Part shown: piece by piece, positions 7,322 through 13,946 of the stretch
How positions within the stretch are numbered: position 1 is the stretch's first letter
Layout: each line of letters opens with the position of its first letter
NCBI GenBank assembly: GCA_038253555.1
Contig: JBBSGZ010000038.1
Coordinates: 1-29,010 of the forward strand
DNA from: JALYUA01 sp038253555
GTDB taxonomy: Bacteria; Acidobacteriota; Thermoanaerobaculia; UBA5066; Gp7-AA6
DNA length: 29,010 nucleotides
Direction: 5' to 3'
Notes under the pieces: model-generated
What the model saw: only the letters and a program-made list of their open reading frames with translations
Told to the model about the DNA's origin: nothing
The model's database searches: none
Translations under genes and position numbers: made by a program

Positions 7322-8233
7322 ATGAGCGCGATTCCATCCCTCTTCGACCTCTCGCGGGTGCCGCCCGTGGATCAGGTCGGGATCGAGGAGCGGGCGGCCG
7401 GGCTCGGCCGGCGGTCGATCAAGAAAGAGGCCAAGCGCGCCGGGATACGCCTCGCCATGTCGATGCTCGATTTGACCACCCTCGAGGGCAAGGACTCCGA
7501 GGGCAAAGTGCGCCAGTTGTGCCGAAAAGCCATCCGACCGCTCCCCGAGGATCCCACCGTCCCCCACGTCGCCGCCATCTGCGTGTATCCGAACTTCGTC
7601 GCGATCGCGAGGGACGCCCTCGGGACGAGCGGCGTCAAAGTCGCGTCCGTCGCGACGGGTTTTCCCGCGGGCCAGGTTCCGCTCCCCGTCAAGCTCCACG
7701 ACACGCGCCGCGCGGTCGAGGCGGGCGCCGACGAGATCGACATGGTGATCGACCGCGGCGCCTTCCTGTCGGGCGAGTACGACCGCGTCACGGACGAGAT
7801 ACTGGCGGTGAAGGAGGCATGCGGCGCCGCGCATCTCAAGGTCATCCTGGAAACCGGCGAGCTCGAGACCTACGACAACGTCCGCCGCGCGTCCGACCTG
7901 GCGATGGCCGCGGGCGCCGACTTCATCAAGACGTCCACCGGGAAGGTGACCCCGGCCGCGACGGCGCCCGTCGTCCTCGTGATGCTGGAGGCGATCCGCG
8001 ACCACTACCTCGCGACCGGCCGCCGCGTCGGCATGAAGCCCGCGGGAGGGATCAAGACGTCCAAGCAGGCGCTCCACCTCCTCGTCCTCGTCAAAGAGAC
8101 GCTGGGCGACGCATGGCTCACCCCCGACCTCTTTCGTATCGGCGCCTCGACGCTCGCGAACGATCTCCTGATGCAACTGGCGAAAGAGTCGAGCGGGCGC
8201 TATCAGAACGAGGACTACTTCACGAAGGATTGA
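7322..8233 (+). CDS. deoC: Deoxyribose-phosphate aldolase
   Basis: This 303-residue class I aldolase splits 2-deoxyribose-5-phosphate into glyceraldehyde-3-phosphate and acetaldehyde in the cytoplasm, the last step of deoxynucleoside breakdown. The Schiff-base lysine is K203 in FIKTSTGK, the second catalytic lysine is K239 in GMKPAGGIK, and the proton-relay aspartate is D140 in DEIDMVIDRG (E. coli K167, K201, D102). The N-terminal VDQVGIEERAAGLGRRSIKK and the length of about 300 are those of the longer, actinobacterial-style DeoC rather than the 220-260 residue form. ATG at 7322 follows the TATAAT at 7304. Its stop is 2 bases before the ALDH start, and the ALDH ribosome site (AAGGA) lies within its last codons, so the genes are coupled. 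Confidence 0.96.
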   Translation: MSAIPSLFDLSRVPPVDQVGIEERAAGLGRRSIKKEAKRAGIRLAMSMLDLTTLEGKDSEGKVRQLCRKAIRPLPEDPTVPHVAAICVYPNFVAIARDALGTSGVKVASVATGFPAGQVPLPVKLHDTRRAVEAGADEIDMVIDRGAFLSGEYDRVTDEILAVKEACGAAHLKVILETGELETYDNVRRASDLAMAAGADFIKTSTGKVTPAATAPVVLVMLEAIRDHYLATGRRVGMKPAGGIKTSKQALHLLVLVKETLGDAWLTPDLFRIGASTLANDLLMQLAKESSGRYQNEDYFTKD

Positions 8234-8235
8234 CC

Positions 8236-9756
8236 ATGGCGACCGAGATCGACGAGAGAGCGGAGCGGAAGGCGGCGGTCCGGAAGTTCGAGGCGGAGCG
8301 GCCGCGCATCGAGTTCGGGACGGCCTGGGAGTACTCGCCCGCGCCCGAGTCCGCGGACATCGTTCGCATCGAGAAGCGCGAGAACCTCTTCATCGACGGC
8401 AAGTTCGTCCCCTCTCGTTCCGGCCGCGTCTTCGAGACCATCAACCCGGCCACTGAAGACGTGCTCTCGGAAGTGGCGGAGGGCGGCGAGGCCGACATCG
8501 ACGCCGCAGTGCGCGCGGCGGAGGAGGCCCACCGGAAGCGCTGGTCGAGGCTCAAACCGGCCGAGCGGGGCAAATACATTTATCGCATCGCCCGGCTGAT
8601 GCAGGAAAAGTCGCGGGAGCTCGCCGTACTCGAGACCATCAACGGGGGGAAGCCGATCAAGGAGTCCCGGGACGTCGACGTCCCTCTCGCGATCGCCCAT
8701 TTTTTTTACCACGCCGGCTGGGCGGACAAGCTCGAATACGCGTTTCCCCGCCACCGCGTCTCCTCGATCGGGGTCTGCGGCCAGATCATCCCGTGGAACT
8801 TCCCGCTGCTGATGGCGGCGTGGAAGATTGCCCCCGCGCTCGCGGCCGGAAACACCGTCGTGTTGAAGCCCGCCGAAACGACCCCGTTGACCTCTCTCGC
8901 CCTGGCTAGAATCTGCCAGGAGGCGGACCTCCCGCCGGGCGTCGTGAACATCGTGCCGGGAGCCGGCGAAACCGGTGCGCATCTCGTGAACCACCCTCGC
9001 GTCCGGAAGGTCGCCTTCACCGGGTCGACGGAGGTCGGGAAGCTGATCCAGCGCGCGATCGCGGGGACCGGAAAGCGGCTTTCCCTCGAGCTCGGAGGCA
9101 AGGCGGCCAATATCGTGTTCGAAGACGCGGCCATCGACCAGGCGGTCGAGGGGATCGTCAACGGGATCTATTTCAACCAGGGACACGTCTGCTGCGCCGG
9201 ATCGAGACTCCTCGTTCAGGAATCTGTCGCCGAAAAGGTCCTCGAGAAGCTGAAGCTCCGCATCGAAACGCTTCGCGTCGGCGATCCGATGGACAAAAAC
9301 ACCGACGTCGGCGCCATCAACTCCAGGATGCAGCTCGACAAGATTCGCGAGCTCGTCGCCTGCGGGGTCGAGGAGGGTGCCCGCCTGCACCAGTCCTCCT
9401 GCGCCCTTCCGGCGAAGGGCTTTTTCTTCCCTCCCACGTTCTTCTCGGAAGTCGCGCAGTCTCATCGGATCGCGCGCGAGGAGATCTTCGGCCCCGTTCT
9501 GGCGGTCATGACCTTCCGGACGCCCGACGAGGCGGTCGAGAAGGCGAACAACATCCCGTACGGCCTTTCGGCGGGCGTGTGGACGGACAAGGGATCAAAA
9601 ATCTTCCAGATCACGGCGAAGATGCGCGCCGGGGTCGTGTGGGCGAACACCTTCAACAAGTTCGATCCGGCCTCTCCCTTCGGCGGGTACAAGGAGTCCG
9701 GCTTCGGGCGTGAGGGCGGCATGCACGGGCTGCGCGCGTACGTGGAGCTCTCGTGA
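8236..9756 (+). CDS. Aldehyde dehydrogenase (NAD-dependent), N-terminal partner of a split ALDH16-like pair
   Basis: The 506-residue enzyme has every ALDH hallmark: PWNFP with N188, TGSTEVG (262-268) in the cofactor fold, LSLELGGK with general base E285, NQGHVCCAGSR with nucleophile C319, and EEIFGPVL near the end. It oxidises an aldehyde to the acid with NAD(P)+. Directly after deoC, its likely substrate is acetaldehyde from the aldolase. It starts 2 bases after the deoC stop and ends inside the next gene's start (GTGA overlap), so the three genes are translated together. The N-terminal 45 residues extend beyond the usual ALDH core. Together with the half-length protein that follows it resembles the two-domain ALDH16 layout. 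Confidence 0.95.
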   Translation: MATEIDERAERKAAVRKFEAERPRIEFGTAWEYSPAPESADIVRIEKRENLFIDGKFVPSRSGRVFETINPATEDVLSEVAEGGEADIDAAVRAAEEAHRKRWSRLKPAERGKYIYRIARLMQEKSRELAVLETINGGKPIKESRDVDVPLAIAHFFYHAGWADKLEYAFPRHRVSSIGVCGQIIPWNFPLLMAAWKIAPALAAGNTVVLKPAETTPLTSLALARICQEADLPPGVVNIVPGAGETGAHLVNHPRVRKVAFTGSTEVGKLIQRAIAGTGKRLSLELGGKAANIVFEDAAIDQAVEGIVNGIYFNQGHVCCAGSRLLVQESVAEKVLEKLKLRIETLRVGDPMDKNTDVGAINSRMQLDKIRELVACGVEEGARLHQSSCALPAKGFFFPPTFFSEVAQSHRIAREEIFGPVLAVMTFRTPDEAVEKANNIPYGLSAGVWTDKGSKIFQITAKMRAGVVWANTFNKFDPASPFGGYKESGFGREGGMHGLRAYVELS

Positions 9757-10664
9757 GCGGGAAGATCTCCCGTCCCCGAAACGGGAATCGAGAGCCGGGC
9801 AACGAGGGGCTCGGAATCCGGAAGACCTACAAGCTCTACGTCGGCGGGGAGTTCCTCCGCACCGAGTCCGGGCGCGCCGACGTCGTCGAATCGCCGAGAG
9901 GCGCCTTCCTCGCGAACATCTCGCGCGGGTCCAGGAAAGACCTTCGCGAGGCCGTCCGGAAGGCGCGCGCGGCGCAGTCCGGCTGGGCGTCCCGCAGCGC
10001 TTACAACCGGGGGCAGATCCTCTACCGCATGGCCGAGATGCTGGAAGGCCGCGTCGAGGGGTTCGAAAGGCTCCTCCGGGAGACGCGCGGTTCGACCGCC
10101 GCCGCCGCTCGCCGCGAGGTCCGCGCGTCGATCGACCGGCTCGTGCACTACGCCGGGTGGTCCGACAAGTTCACCGCGCTGCTCGGCACCGTCAACCCGG
10201 TCGCGTCTTCGTATTTCGATTTCTCGGTGCCGGAGCCGATGGGCGTCGTCGGGATCGTGGCGCCGAACGCTCCCGACCTGCTGGGCCTGGTCTCCCACCT
10301 GACTCCCGTGCTCGTCGCGGGAAACTCCGCGGTGGTGCTCGTTTCCGAGAAGCACCCCCTCGCCTCGCTCGAGCTGGCGGAGGTGCTTGCCACGTCGGAT
10401 CTTCCGGGCGGCGTCGCGAACCTGATCTCCGGGCGGCGCGAGGAGCTCGTGCCGCACCTGGCGCGGCACATGGACGTCCAGGCGATCGCCGACGCCGGAG
10501 GCGACTCCGAACTCTCGAAGCTGATCGGCGAGGATGCGGCGGTCAACGTGAAGCGCGTGCGGCGGTATGCCGTGCGCGACTATGTCTCGGAAGACGCGCA
10601 GGGGCTCGACTTCATCGAAGCGTTCGTCGAGATCAAGACCACCTGGCATCCGATCGGCGTCTGA
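9753..10664 (+). CDS. Half-length aldehyde dehydrogenase homologue lacking the catalytic domain
   Basis: The 303-residue protein shares the first part of the ALDH fold with its neighbour: KLYVGGEFLRTESGR, WASRSAYNRGQILYRMAEML, HYAGWSDKF, EPMGVVGIVAPNAPDLLGL and LTPVLVAGNSAVVL. It has no ELGG glutamate and no cysteine motif, and ends at KTTWHPIGV. The PWNFP motif is replaced by APNAP. It cannot be a normal ALDH. Its reading frame is intact and overlaps the true ALDH gene by 4 bases, so it is not a decaying fragment. The layout matches the inactive second domain of ALDH16, so I infer a structural subunit of a complex with the upstream enzyme. Confidence 0.85.
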   Translation: MSGKISRPRNGNREPGNEGLGIRKTYKLYVGGEFLRTESGRADVVESPRGAFLANISRGSRKDLREAVRKARAAQSGWASRSAYNRGQILYRMAEMLEGRVEGFERLLRETRGSTAAAARREVRASIDRLVHYAGWSDKFTALLGTVNPVASSYFDFSVPEPMGVVGIVAPNAPDLLGLVSHLTPVLVAGNSAVVLVSEKHPLASLELAEVLATSDLPGGVANLISGRREELVPHLARHMDVQAIADAGGDSELSKLIGEDAAVNVKRVRRYAVRDYVSEDAQGLDFIEAFVEIKTTWHPIGV

Positions 10665-10713
10665 GCCCTCGAGATCGGACGGCCGGCCCCTGGAAGCGGC
10701 GGCACGGCGCGCT

Positions 10714-11229
10714 CTACCCGCGACGCGCGAGCTTCGCGAGATCCTCGCCTTCCAGCGAATACTTGACCCATTCGGTCGTGTGGTTCGCTCCCAGGCGCTC
10801 GTAGAATGAGATCGCCCGCGCGTTCCAATCGAGGACGCTCCACTCCATCCGCAGAGCGCCGCGCGACACGACTTCCCGCGCGAGCGCGGACATGAGCGCT
10901 TCGCCGACGCGGCGGCTGCGAGCCTCCCCGGAGACAACGAGGTCTTCCAGGTAGAGAAAAGGCTTCGCTCGAAACGTGCCGAGCCCCTCGTAAAAGAGAG
11001 CCATCCCGACGATCGCTCCGTCCTCCTCGGCCACCAGGGCCTCGAGCTTCCCCTCGTCGAAAATCCAGGTGAGGAGGCGGCGGCCTTCCTGATCGTCCGG
11101 GGGAGTCAGCTTCTCGAAGCGGGCGAGCTCGCGGTCGAGCTCCAGGATCCGGGGGCCATCCTCGGAAACGGCGCGGCGGACCCGGACCGTCACGGCGTGT
11201 AGACCGTCATGGAGGCGGTCCCCCGTCAC
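10714..11229 (-). CDS. GNAT acetyltransferase, SAT1/thialysine (diamine) N-acetyltransferase-like
   Basis: The 171-residue protein has the SAT1-type motif order: ELARFEKL (34-41), ALVAEEDGAIVGMALFYEGL, FLYLEDLVV (91-99), the acetyl-CoA loop RSRRVGEAL (104-112), and RMEWSVLDWNARAISFYERL followed by GA and TEW. These proteins move an acetyl group from acetyl-CoA to polyamines, thialysine or similar amines in the cytoplasm; the exact acceptor is not readable. The GTG at 11229 overlaps the TGA of the upstream gene by 4 bases; a second GTG at 11193 would give a start nearer the family norm. It is convergent with the ALDH operon. Confidence 0.85.
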   Translation of the reverse strand: MTGDRLHDGLHAVTVRVRRAVSEDGPRILELDRELARFEKLTPPDDQEGRRLLTWIFDEGKLEALVAEEDGAIVGMALFYEGLGTFRAKPFLYLEDLVVSGEARSRRVGEALMSALAREVVSRGALRMEWSVLDWNARAISFYERLGANHTTEWVKYSLEGEDLAKLARRG

Positions 11230-11765
11230 CGGGCCGCGGCGACCTTCTGATAGTCGACGAGGCGTACGAGCTTCACGGCCTCTTCGCCCGGCACGTTCGC
11301 GCCCTGCCCGAGCACCAGGCGCCCCCCGGAAACGAAGACCGTCACCATCGTCGTGGGCTTCCCGGTCGAGCGGTCGGTCACCACGAAGGCGCGGTGTCCG
11401 GCCATGTCGAGCTCGCGCGTTTCGACTCCCGCCCGAGCCGCTTCGGACACCGCCTTACGCAGCAGGGGAAGCAGGTCCGCGGCGATCCCGTAGTCCTGCA
11501 CCGCGATGCGGAACTGCTTCGTGGATGCCGCGCTCTCGATCCGCTGAAAGAAACGGGAGACCTCCGTGTAGCGGCCCATCCCGTTCTCGTCCTCCTCCGG
11601 AAGAGGGTCTGTGGGGGCGGCCGACCAGCCGGGCAGCGTGGAGGGAAGCCCGTCCCGGAGCGTCAATGGCCAGCGGGGCGTGTCCGGCTCCGCCGCGGCC
11701 AGGACCGGGAAAACAGAGAGCGCGCAGAGCGCGAAGGCGAGTCGGGAGGGCCGGCGCATCGCCAT
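11226..11765 (-). CDS. Exported protein of unknown function
   Basis: This 179-residue protein has a signal peptide (MRRPSRLAFALCALSVFPVLAAAEP), so it is probably periplasmic. The mature part is alpha/beta by appearance, with a repeated lysine/arginine pattern, a VETRELDMAGHRAFVV strand pair and GGRLVLGQGANV near the end. I do not recognise the family. GGGAG about 9 bases before the ATG at 11765 supports that start, with a second ATG at 11759. It overlaps the acetyltransferase by 4 bases, so the two are cotranscribed. It is divergent from the first of the paralogous secreted proteins. Confidence 0.7.
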   Translation of the reverse strand: MAMRRPSRLAFALCALSVFPVLAAAEPDTPRWPLTLRDGLPSTLPGWSAAPTDPLPEEDENGMGRYTEVSRFFQRIESAASTKQFRIAVQDYGIAADLLPLLRKAVSEAARAGVETRELDMAGHRAFVVTDRSTGKPTTMVTVFVSGGRLVLGQGANVPGEEAVKLVRLVDYQKVAAAR

Positions 11766-11822
11766 CGAGAATAACTCCCGCCACGCCTTTCCGGGCACGA
11801 TTCTTGGATTGTCTTCCTCGAA

Positions 11823-11837
11823 GGCCCATTTTGGGCC
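11823..11837 (+). promoter_or_regulatory. Hairpin just upstream of the ribosome site of the next gene
   Basis: GGCCCA and TGGGCC pair around TTT, ending 4 bases before the strong TAAGGAG site at 11841. It could modulate translation or stabilise the mRNA; no T-run follows. A related GGCCC/GGGCC hairpin precedes the paralogous gene downstream. Confidence 0.4.
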
Positions 11838-11853
11838 GCGTAAGGAGAAGTCT

Positions 11854-12588
11854 ATGAAGCGCATCCGAGACATTGCCGCGGTCGTGGCCTTTTGCGCCGC
11901 GACATCGGTTCTGGGCCAGACCACTCACACCGAATCGACCACCAAACACACCGGACCCGGCCCAAACACGAAGGCGAAAACCGAGTCCGTGACCGGACCG
12001 GTGAAGACCCTCGATGCCGGCAAGAAAATTACCGTCACCGGGCCGGGAAACAAGGACTACTCGTTTGATCTCGATGCGAACGCGCAGGTCGATGCCGGCA
12101 TCGCCGCGGGCCAGACCGTCACCGTCTGGTACACGAAGGAGTCCGGAGGAAACAAGGCAGTCACCGTTTCGAAGGGGTCGGGCAAGGCGATGGGTTCGAG
12201 CGCCACCGGCTCCATGGCCGATCACTCGGGCATGTCCGCGGCGCCGAAGACCGAAGCCGCGGTGCCGCCGGGCGGATCGATGCACGTGGAATCGACGACC
12301 AAGCACAAGGGGCCGGGCCCGAACACCAAGGTCAAGACCGAAACAGTGATCGGAAAGGTGAAGACATACGACGCGGGCAAGAAGATCGTCGTGACGGGCC
12401 CGAAGAACAAGGACTACTCCTTCGATCTCGACGAGAACGTCTCGATGGCGGGCGCGGCGATCAACGCCGGAGACCGGGTGAAGGTGACCTACACGAAGGG
12501 CGACAACGGGCAGAAGGCGACGACCGTCGAGCCGTACTCCGGCAAGAGCACCAGGTCGAAGAAGATGAAGATGAAGAGGGCGGCGTAA
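11854..12588 (+). CDS. Exported protein with two tandem beta-rich domain repeats and a basic tail
   Basis: The 244-residue protein has a signal peptide ending near VLGQ (18-21). It contains an internal duplication: residues 26-105 and 145-225 both run ESTTKHxGPGPNTKxKTE, then VKTxDAGKKIxVTGPxNKDY, SFDLD, and a closing VTVWYTK or VKVTYTK strand, with an offset of 119 residues. The linker is rich in Ser, Gly, Met and Ala. The C-terminus is strongly basic (KSTRSKKMKMKRAA). Each repeat looks like a small beta-barrel. The family is unknown to me. TAAGGAGAAG 4 bases before the ATG decides the start. The downstream gene encodes two further, diverged copies of the same domain. Confidence 0.8.
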   Translation: MKRIRDIAAVVAFCAATSVLGQTTHTESTTKHTGPGPNTKAKTESVTGPVKTLDAGKKITVTGPGNKDYSFDLDANAQVDAGIAAGQTVTVWYTKESGGNKAVTVSKGSGKAMGSSATGSMADHSGMSAAPKTEAAVPPGGSMHVESTTKHKGPGPNTKVKTETVIGKVKTYDAGKKIVVTGPKNKDYSFDLDENVSMAGAAINAGDRVKVTYTKGDNGQKATTVEPYSGKSTRSKKMKMKRAA

Positions 12589-12606
12589 CCCGCACATTCG
12601 AACGCA

Positions 12607-12627
12607 GGCCCCCGAAAAAAAAGGGCC
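12607..12627 (+). promoter_or_regulatory. GGCCC/GGGCC hairpin between the paralogous genes
   Basis: GGCCC (12607-12611) and GGGCC (12623-12627) enclose a loop with eight adenines, 38 bases before the next ATG. It may be an attenuator-like or mRNA-processing element; reading outward there is no T-run on the plus strand. Confidence 0.3.
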
Positions 12628-12665
12628 ATTCCGTTTATCGGTTTCATTTCGAAAGGAGCACACCC

Positions 12666-13406
12666 ATGTCCTGGAAGACGAATCTCGCCTCTGTCGCGCT
12701 CGCTTCGGCGGCCGCGGTCGTCATGGCGCAGCAGGAGGCGCCGGCCGCCGGAACGACGTCCAGCACGCGCACGGAGACGACCATGCAGCAGAATCCCGAC
12801 GGTTCGACTTCGACGTCGATCAAAACGGTCACGGTGAGCGGAGAAGTCGTCACTTACGAGCCGGGCCGCACGATCGTGATCCGGGAGCCGAACAAAGGGA
12901 CGGTCACCTACACGCTCGATCCGGGCCTGACGGTCCCTGCCGACATTCAGGTCGGACGCCGAGTCATGATTTATACGGAACCGGGCGACGGCTCGGTCCG
13001 TGTCGCGCGGATCACAACCGTCACCGCTCCTGCGCCCGCCTCCGGGGCGACAAATGCGCCGCCGACGTCCTCGCAGAGCCGGACGACCACAACGATGTCC
13101 ACCTCCGACACGCCTTCGGGCGCCGCGCCCGCGCAGACCATGCAAACGACCACATCGACCCGCATGGTGTCCGCGTCGGGGACCGTTCAGGCCTACGAGC
13201 CCGGCCAGTCCATCACGGTGATCGGCCCCAACAGCAAGACGACGACCTACACGATCACCACCGACTCTCAACTCCCCAAAGACGTCGCCGTCGGCAAAAG
13301 GGTCACGGTTCAAACCACGACGGTGAGCGGAAAGCCCGTCGTCCGATCGGTTCAGTACAAGACCACGACGAAGACCGTCCACACCAAGACAGTCTCGCCG
13401 CAGTAA
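12666..13406 (+). CDS. Exported paralogue with two tandem beta-rich domain repeats
   Basis: The 246-residue protein has a signal peptide ending around VVMAQQ (18-23). Two copies of one domain follow: SGEVVTYEPGRTIVI...TYTLD...VGRRVMIYTEPG, and SGTVQAYEPGQSITVIGP...TYTITTD...VGKRVTVQTT. They are joined by a Thr/Ser/Ala-rich linker. The pattern (G-x-V-x-x-Y/L-x-x-G-x-x-I-x-V-x-x-P, then T/D-Y-x-x-x, then V-G-x-x-V-x-V) is the same as in the preceding gene, so the two genes arose by duplication. AAAGGAG 8 bases before the ATG sets the start. The gene ends 24 bases before a terminator. Function is unknown; a periplasmic or surface role follows from the export signal. Confidence 0.8.
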   Translation: MSWKTNLASVALASAAAVVMAQQEAPAAGTTSSTRTETTMQQNPDGSTSTSIKTVTVSGEVVTYEPGRTIVIREPNKGTVTYTLDPGLTVPADIQVGRRVMIYTEPGDGSVRVARITTVTAPAPASGATNAPPTSSQSRTTTTMSTSDTPSGAAPAQTMQTTTSTRMVSASGTVQAYEPGQSITVIGPNSKTTTYTITTDSQLPKDVAVGKRVTVQTTTVSGKPVVRSVQYKTTTKTVHTKTVSPQ

Positions 13407-13430
13407 CGGGTCAGAAGAGAAGACGCCTCA

Positions 13431-13467
13431 AAGAAAAAGCGGCCCCGACTCGGGACCGCTTTTTCTT
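13431..13467. terminator. Bidirectional rho-independent terminator
   Basis: AAGAAAAAGCGG (13431-13442) pairs perfectly with CCGCTTTTTCTT (13456-13467). The A-run on one side and T-run on the other allow it to work on both strands, serving the convergent repeat-domain gene and the HU gene. Confidence 0.92.
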
Positions 13468-13497
13468 CGTCTCTCGACGGATTGTCTTTTCGCGAAG

Positions 13498-13803
13498 TTA
13501 CTTCTTCACGCCGAGGATGGCGTCTTTCGCCTTCTTCGAAACGCGGAATTTGACCACGCGCTTCGCGGGAATCTTGATCTCTTCTCCGGTCGCGGGGTTG
13601 CGGCCGAGCCGGGCCTTTCGATTCACGAGGACGAGCTTTCCAACTCCGGGAATCGTGAAGCTGTTTTTCGCTTCCTTGTAGGCAAGCGACGTGAGGTCGT
13701 CGAGGAACTGGGTCGCGACGCGCTTCGTGTTGCCCGTGGACTTCGCCAGATGGTCTGCGATCGCCGATTTGGAAAGCGCCTTCGAATCTTTTGCCATATG
13801 CAC
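13498..13803 (-). CDS. HU-family DNA-binding protein
   Basis: This HU/IHF-type protein of 101 residues (99 if it starts at MAKDSK) packages and bends DNA as a dimer. The N-terminal helices include KSAIADHLAKSTG, and the family core IPGVGKLVLVNRKARLGRNP contains the flexible arm whose proline inserts between base pairs. TGEEIKIPAKRVVKFRVSKK completes the fold. The frame opens at ATG 13803 with AAGGGG 6 bases upstream; the second ATG at 13797 would be 12 bases away, so either is possible. A short N-terminal extension before the usual start (about 10 residues) carries lysines. It is divergent from the lipoprotein gene. Confidence 0.95.
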   Translation of the reverse strand: MHMAKDSKALSKSAIADHLAKSTGNTKRVATQFLDDLTSLAYKEAKNSFTIPGVGKLVLVNRKARLGRNPATGEEIKIPAKRVVKFRVSKKAKDAILGVKK

Positions 13804-13856
13804 TACCCCTTCTTCTTGTGGATCGCCGTTGCCGGCGGGATCAAAATTTGTGCGCT

Positions 13857-13862
13857 ATTCTA
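13857..13862 (-). promoter_or_regulatory. Possible -10 box of the HU gene
   Basis: TAGAAT on the minus strand (13862-13857) would start transcription near 13850, with a leader of about 47 bases before the HU start. A clear -35 is not visible. Confidence 0.4.
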
Positions 13863-13933
13863 ACCACCGTTCCGAGCCCGGAGACAAGTAAAACCGCTGC
13901 CACACGTTTTTTTCCGCCCCCTCACCCGGGCAT

Positions 13934-13939
13934 TAAGAT
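13934..13939 (+). promoter_or_regulatory. -10 box (TAAGAT) of the lipoprotein gene, leaderless arrangement
   Basis: TAAGAT ends 7 bases before the ATG at 13947, with no Shine-Dalgarno between. Hexamer and spacing are identical to those before the RmlC-like gene. Confidence 0.5.
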
Positions 13940-13946
13940 CGGTTCG

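Noticed and set aside
10665..10713. UGA of the half-length ALDH as a selenocysteine codon
   Set aside because: selC is present, so I translated on past the TGA, but the following residues (ALEIGRPAPGSGG...) are not ALDH-like and the protein already ends where I expect an ALDH16 second domain to end.
12489..13382. 297-residue minus-strand open frame, rich in Arg, Gly and Asp
   Set aside because: Antisense to the repeat-domain paralogue, which has a signal peptide, ribosome site and terminator; composition is that of a reverse-complement shadow.
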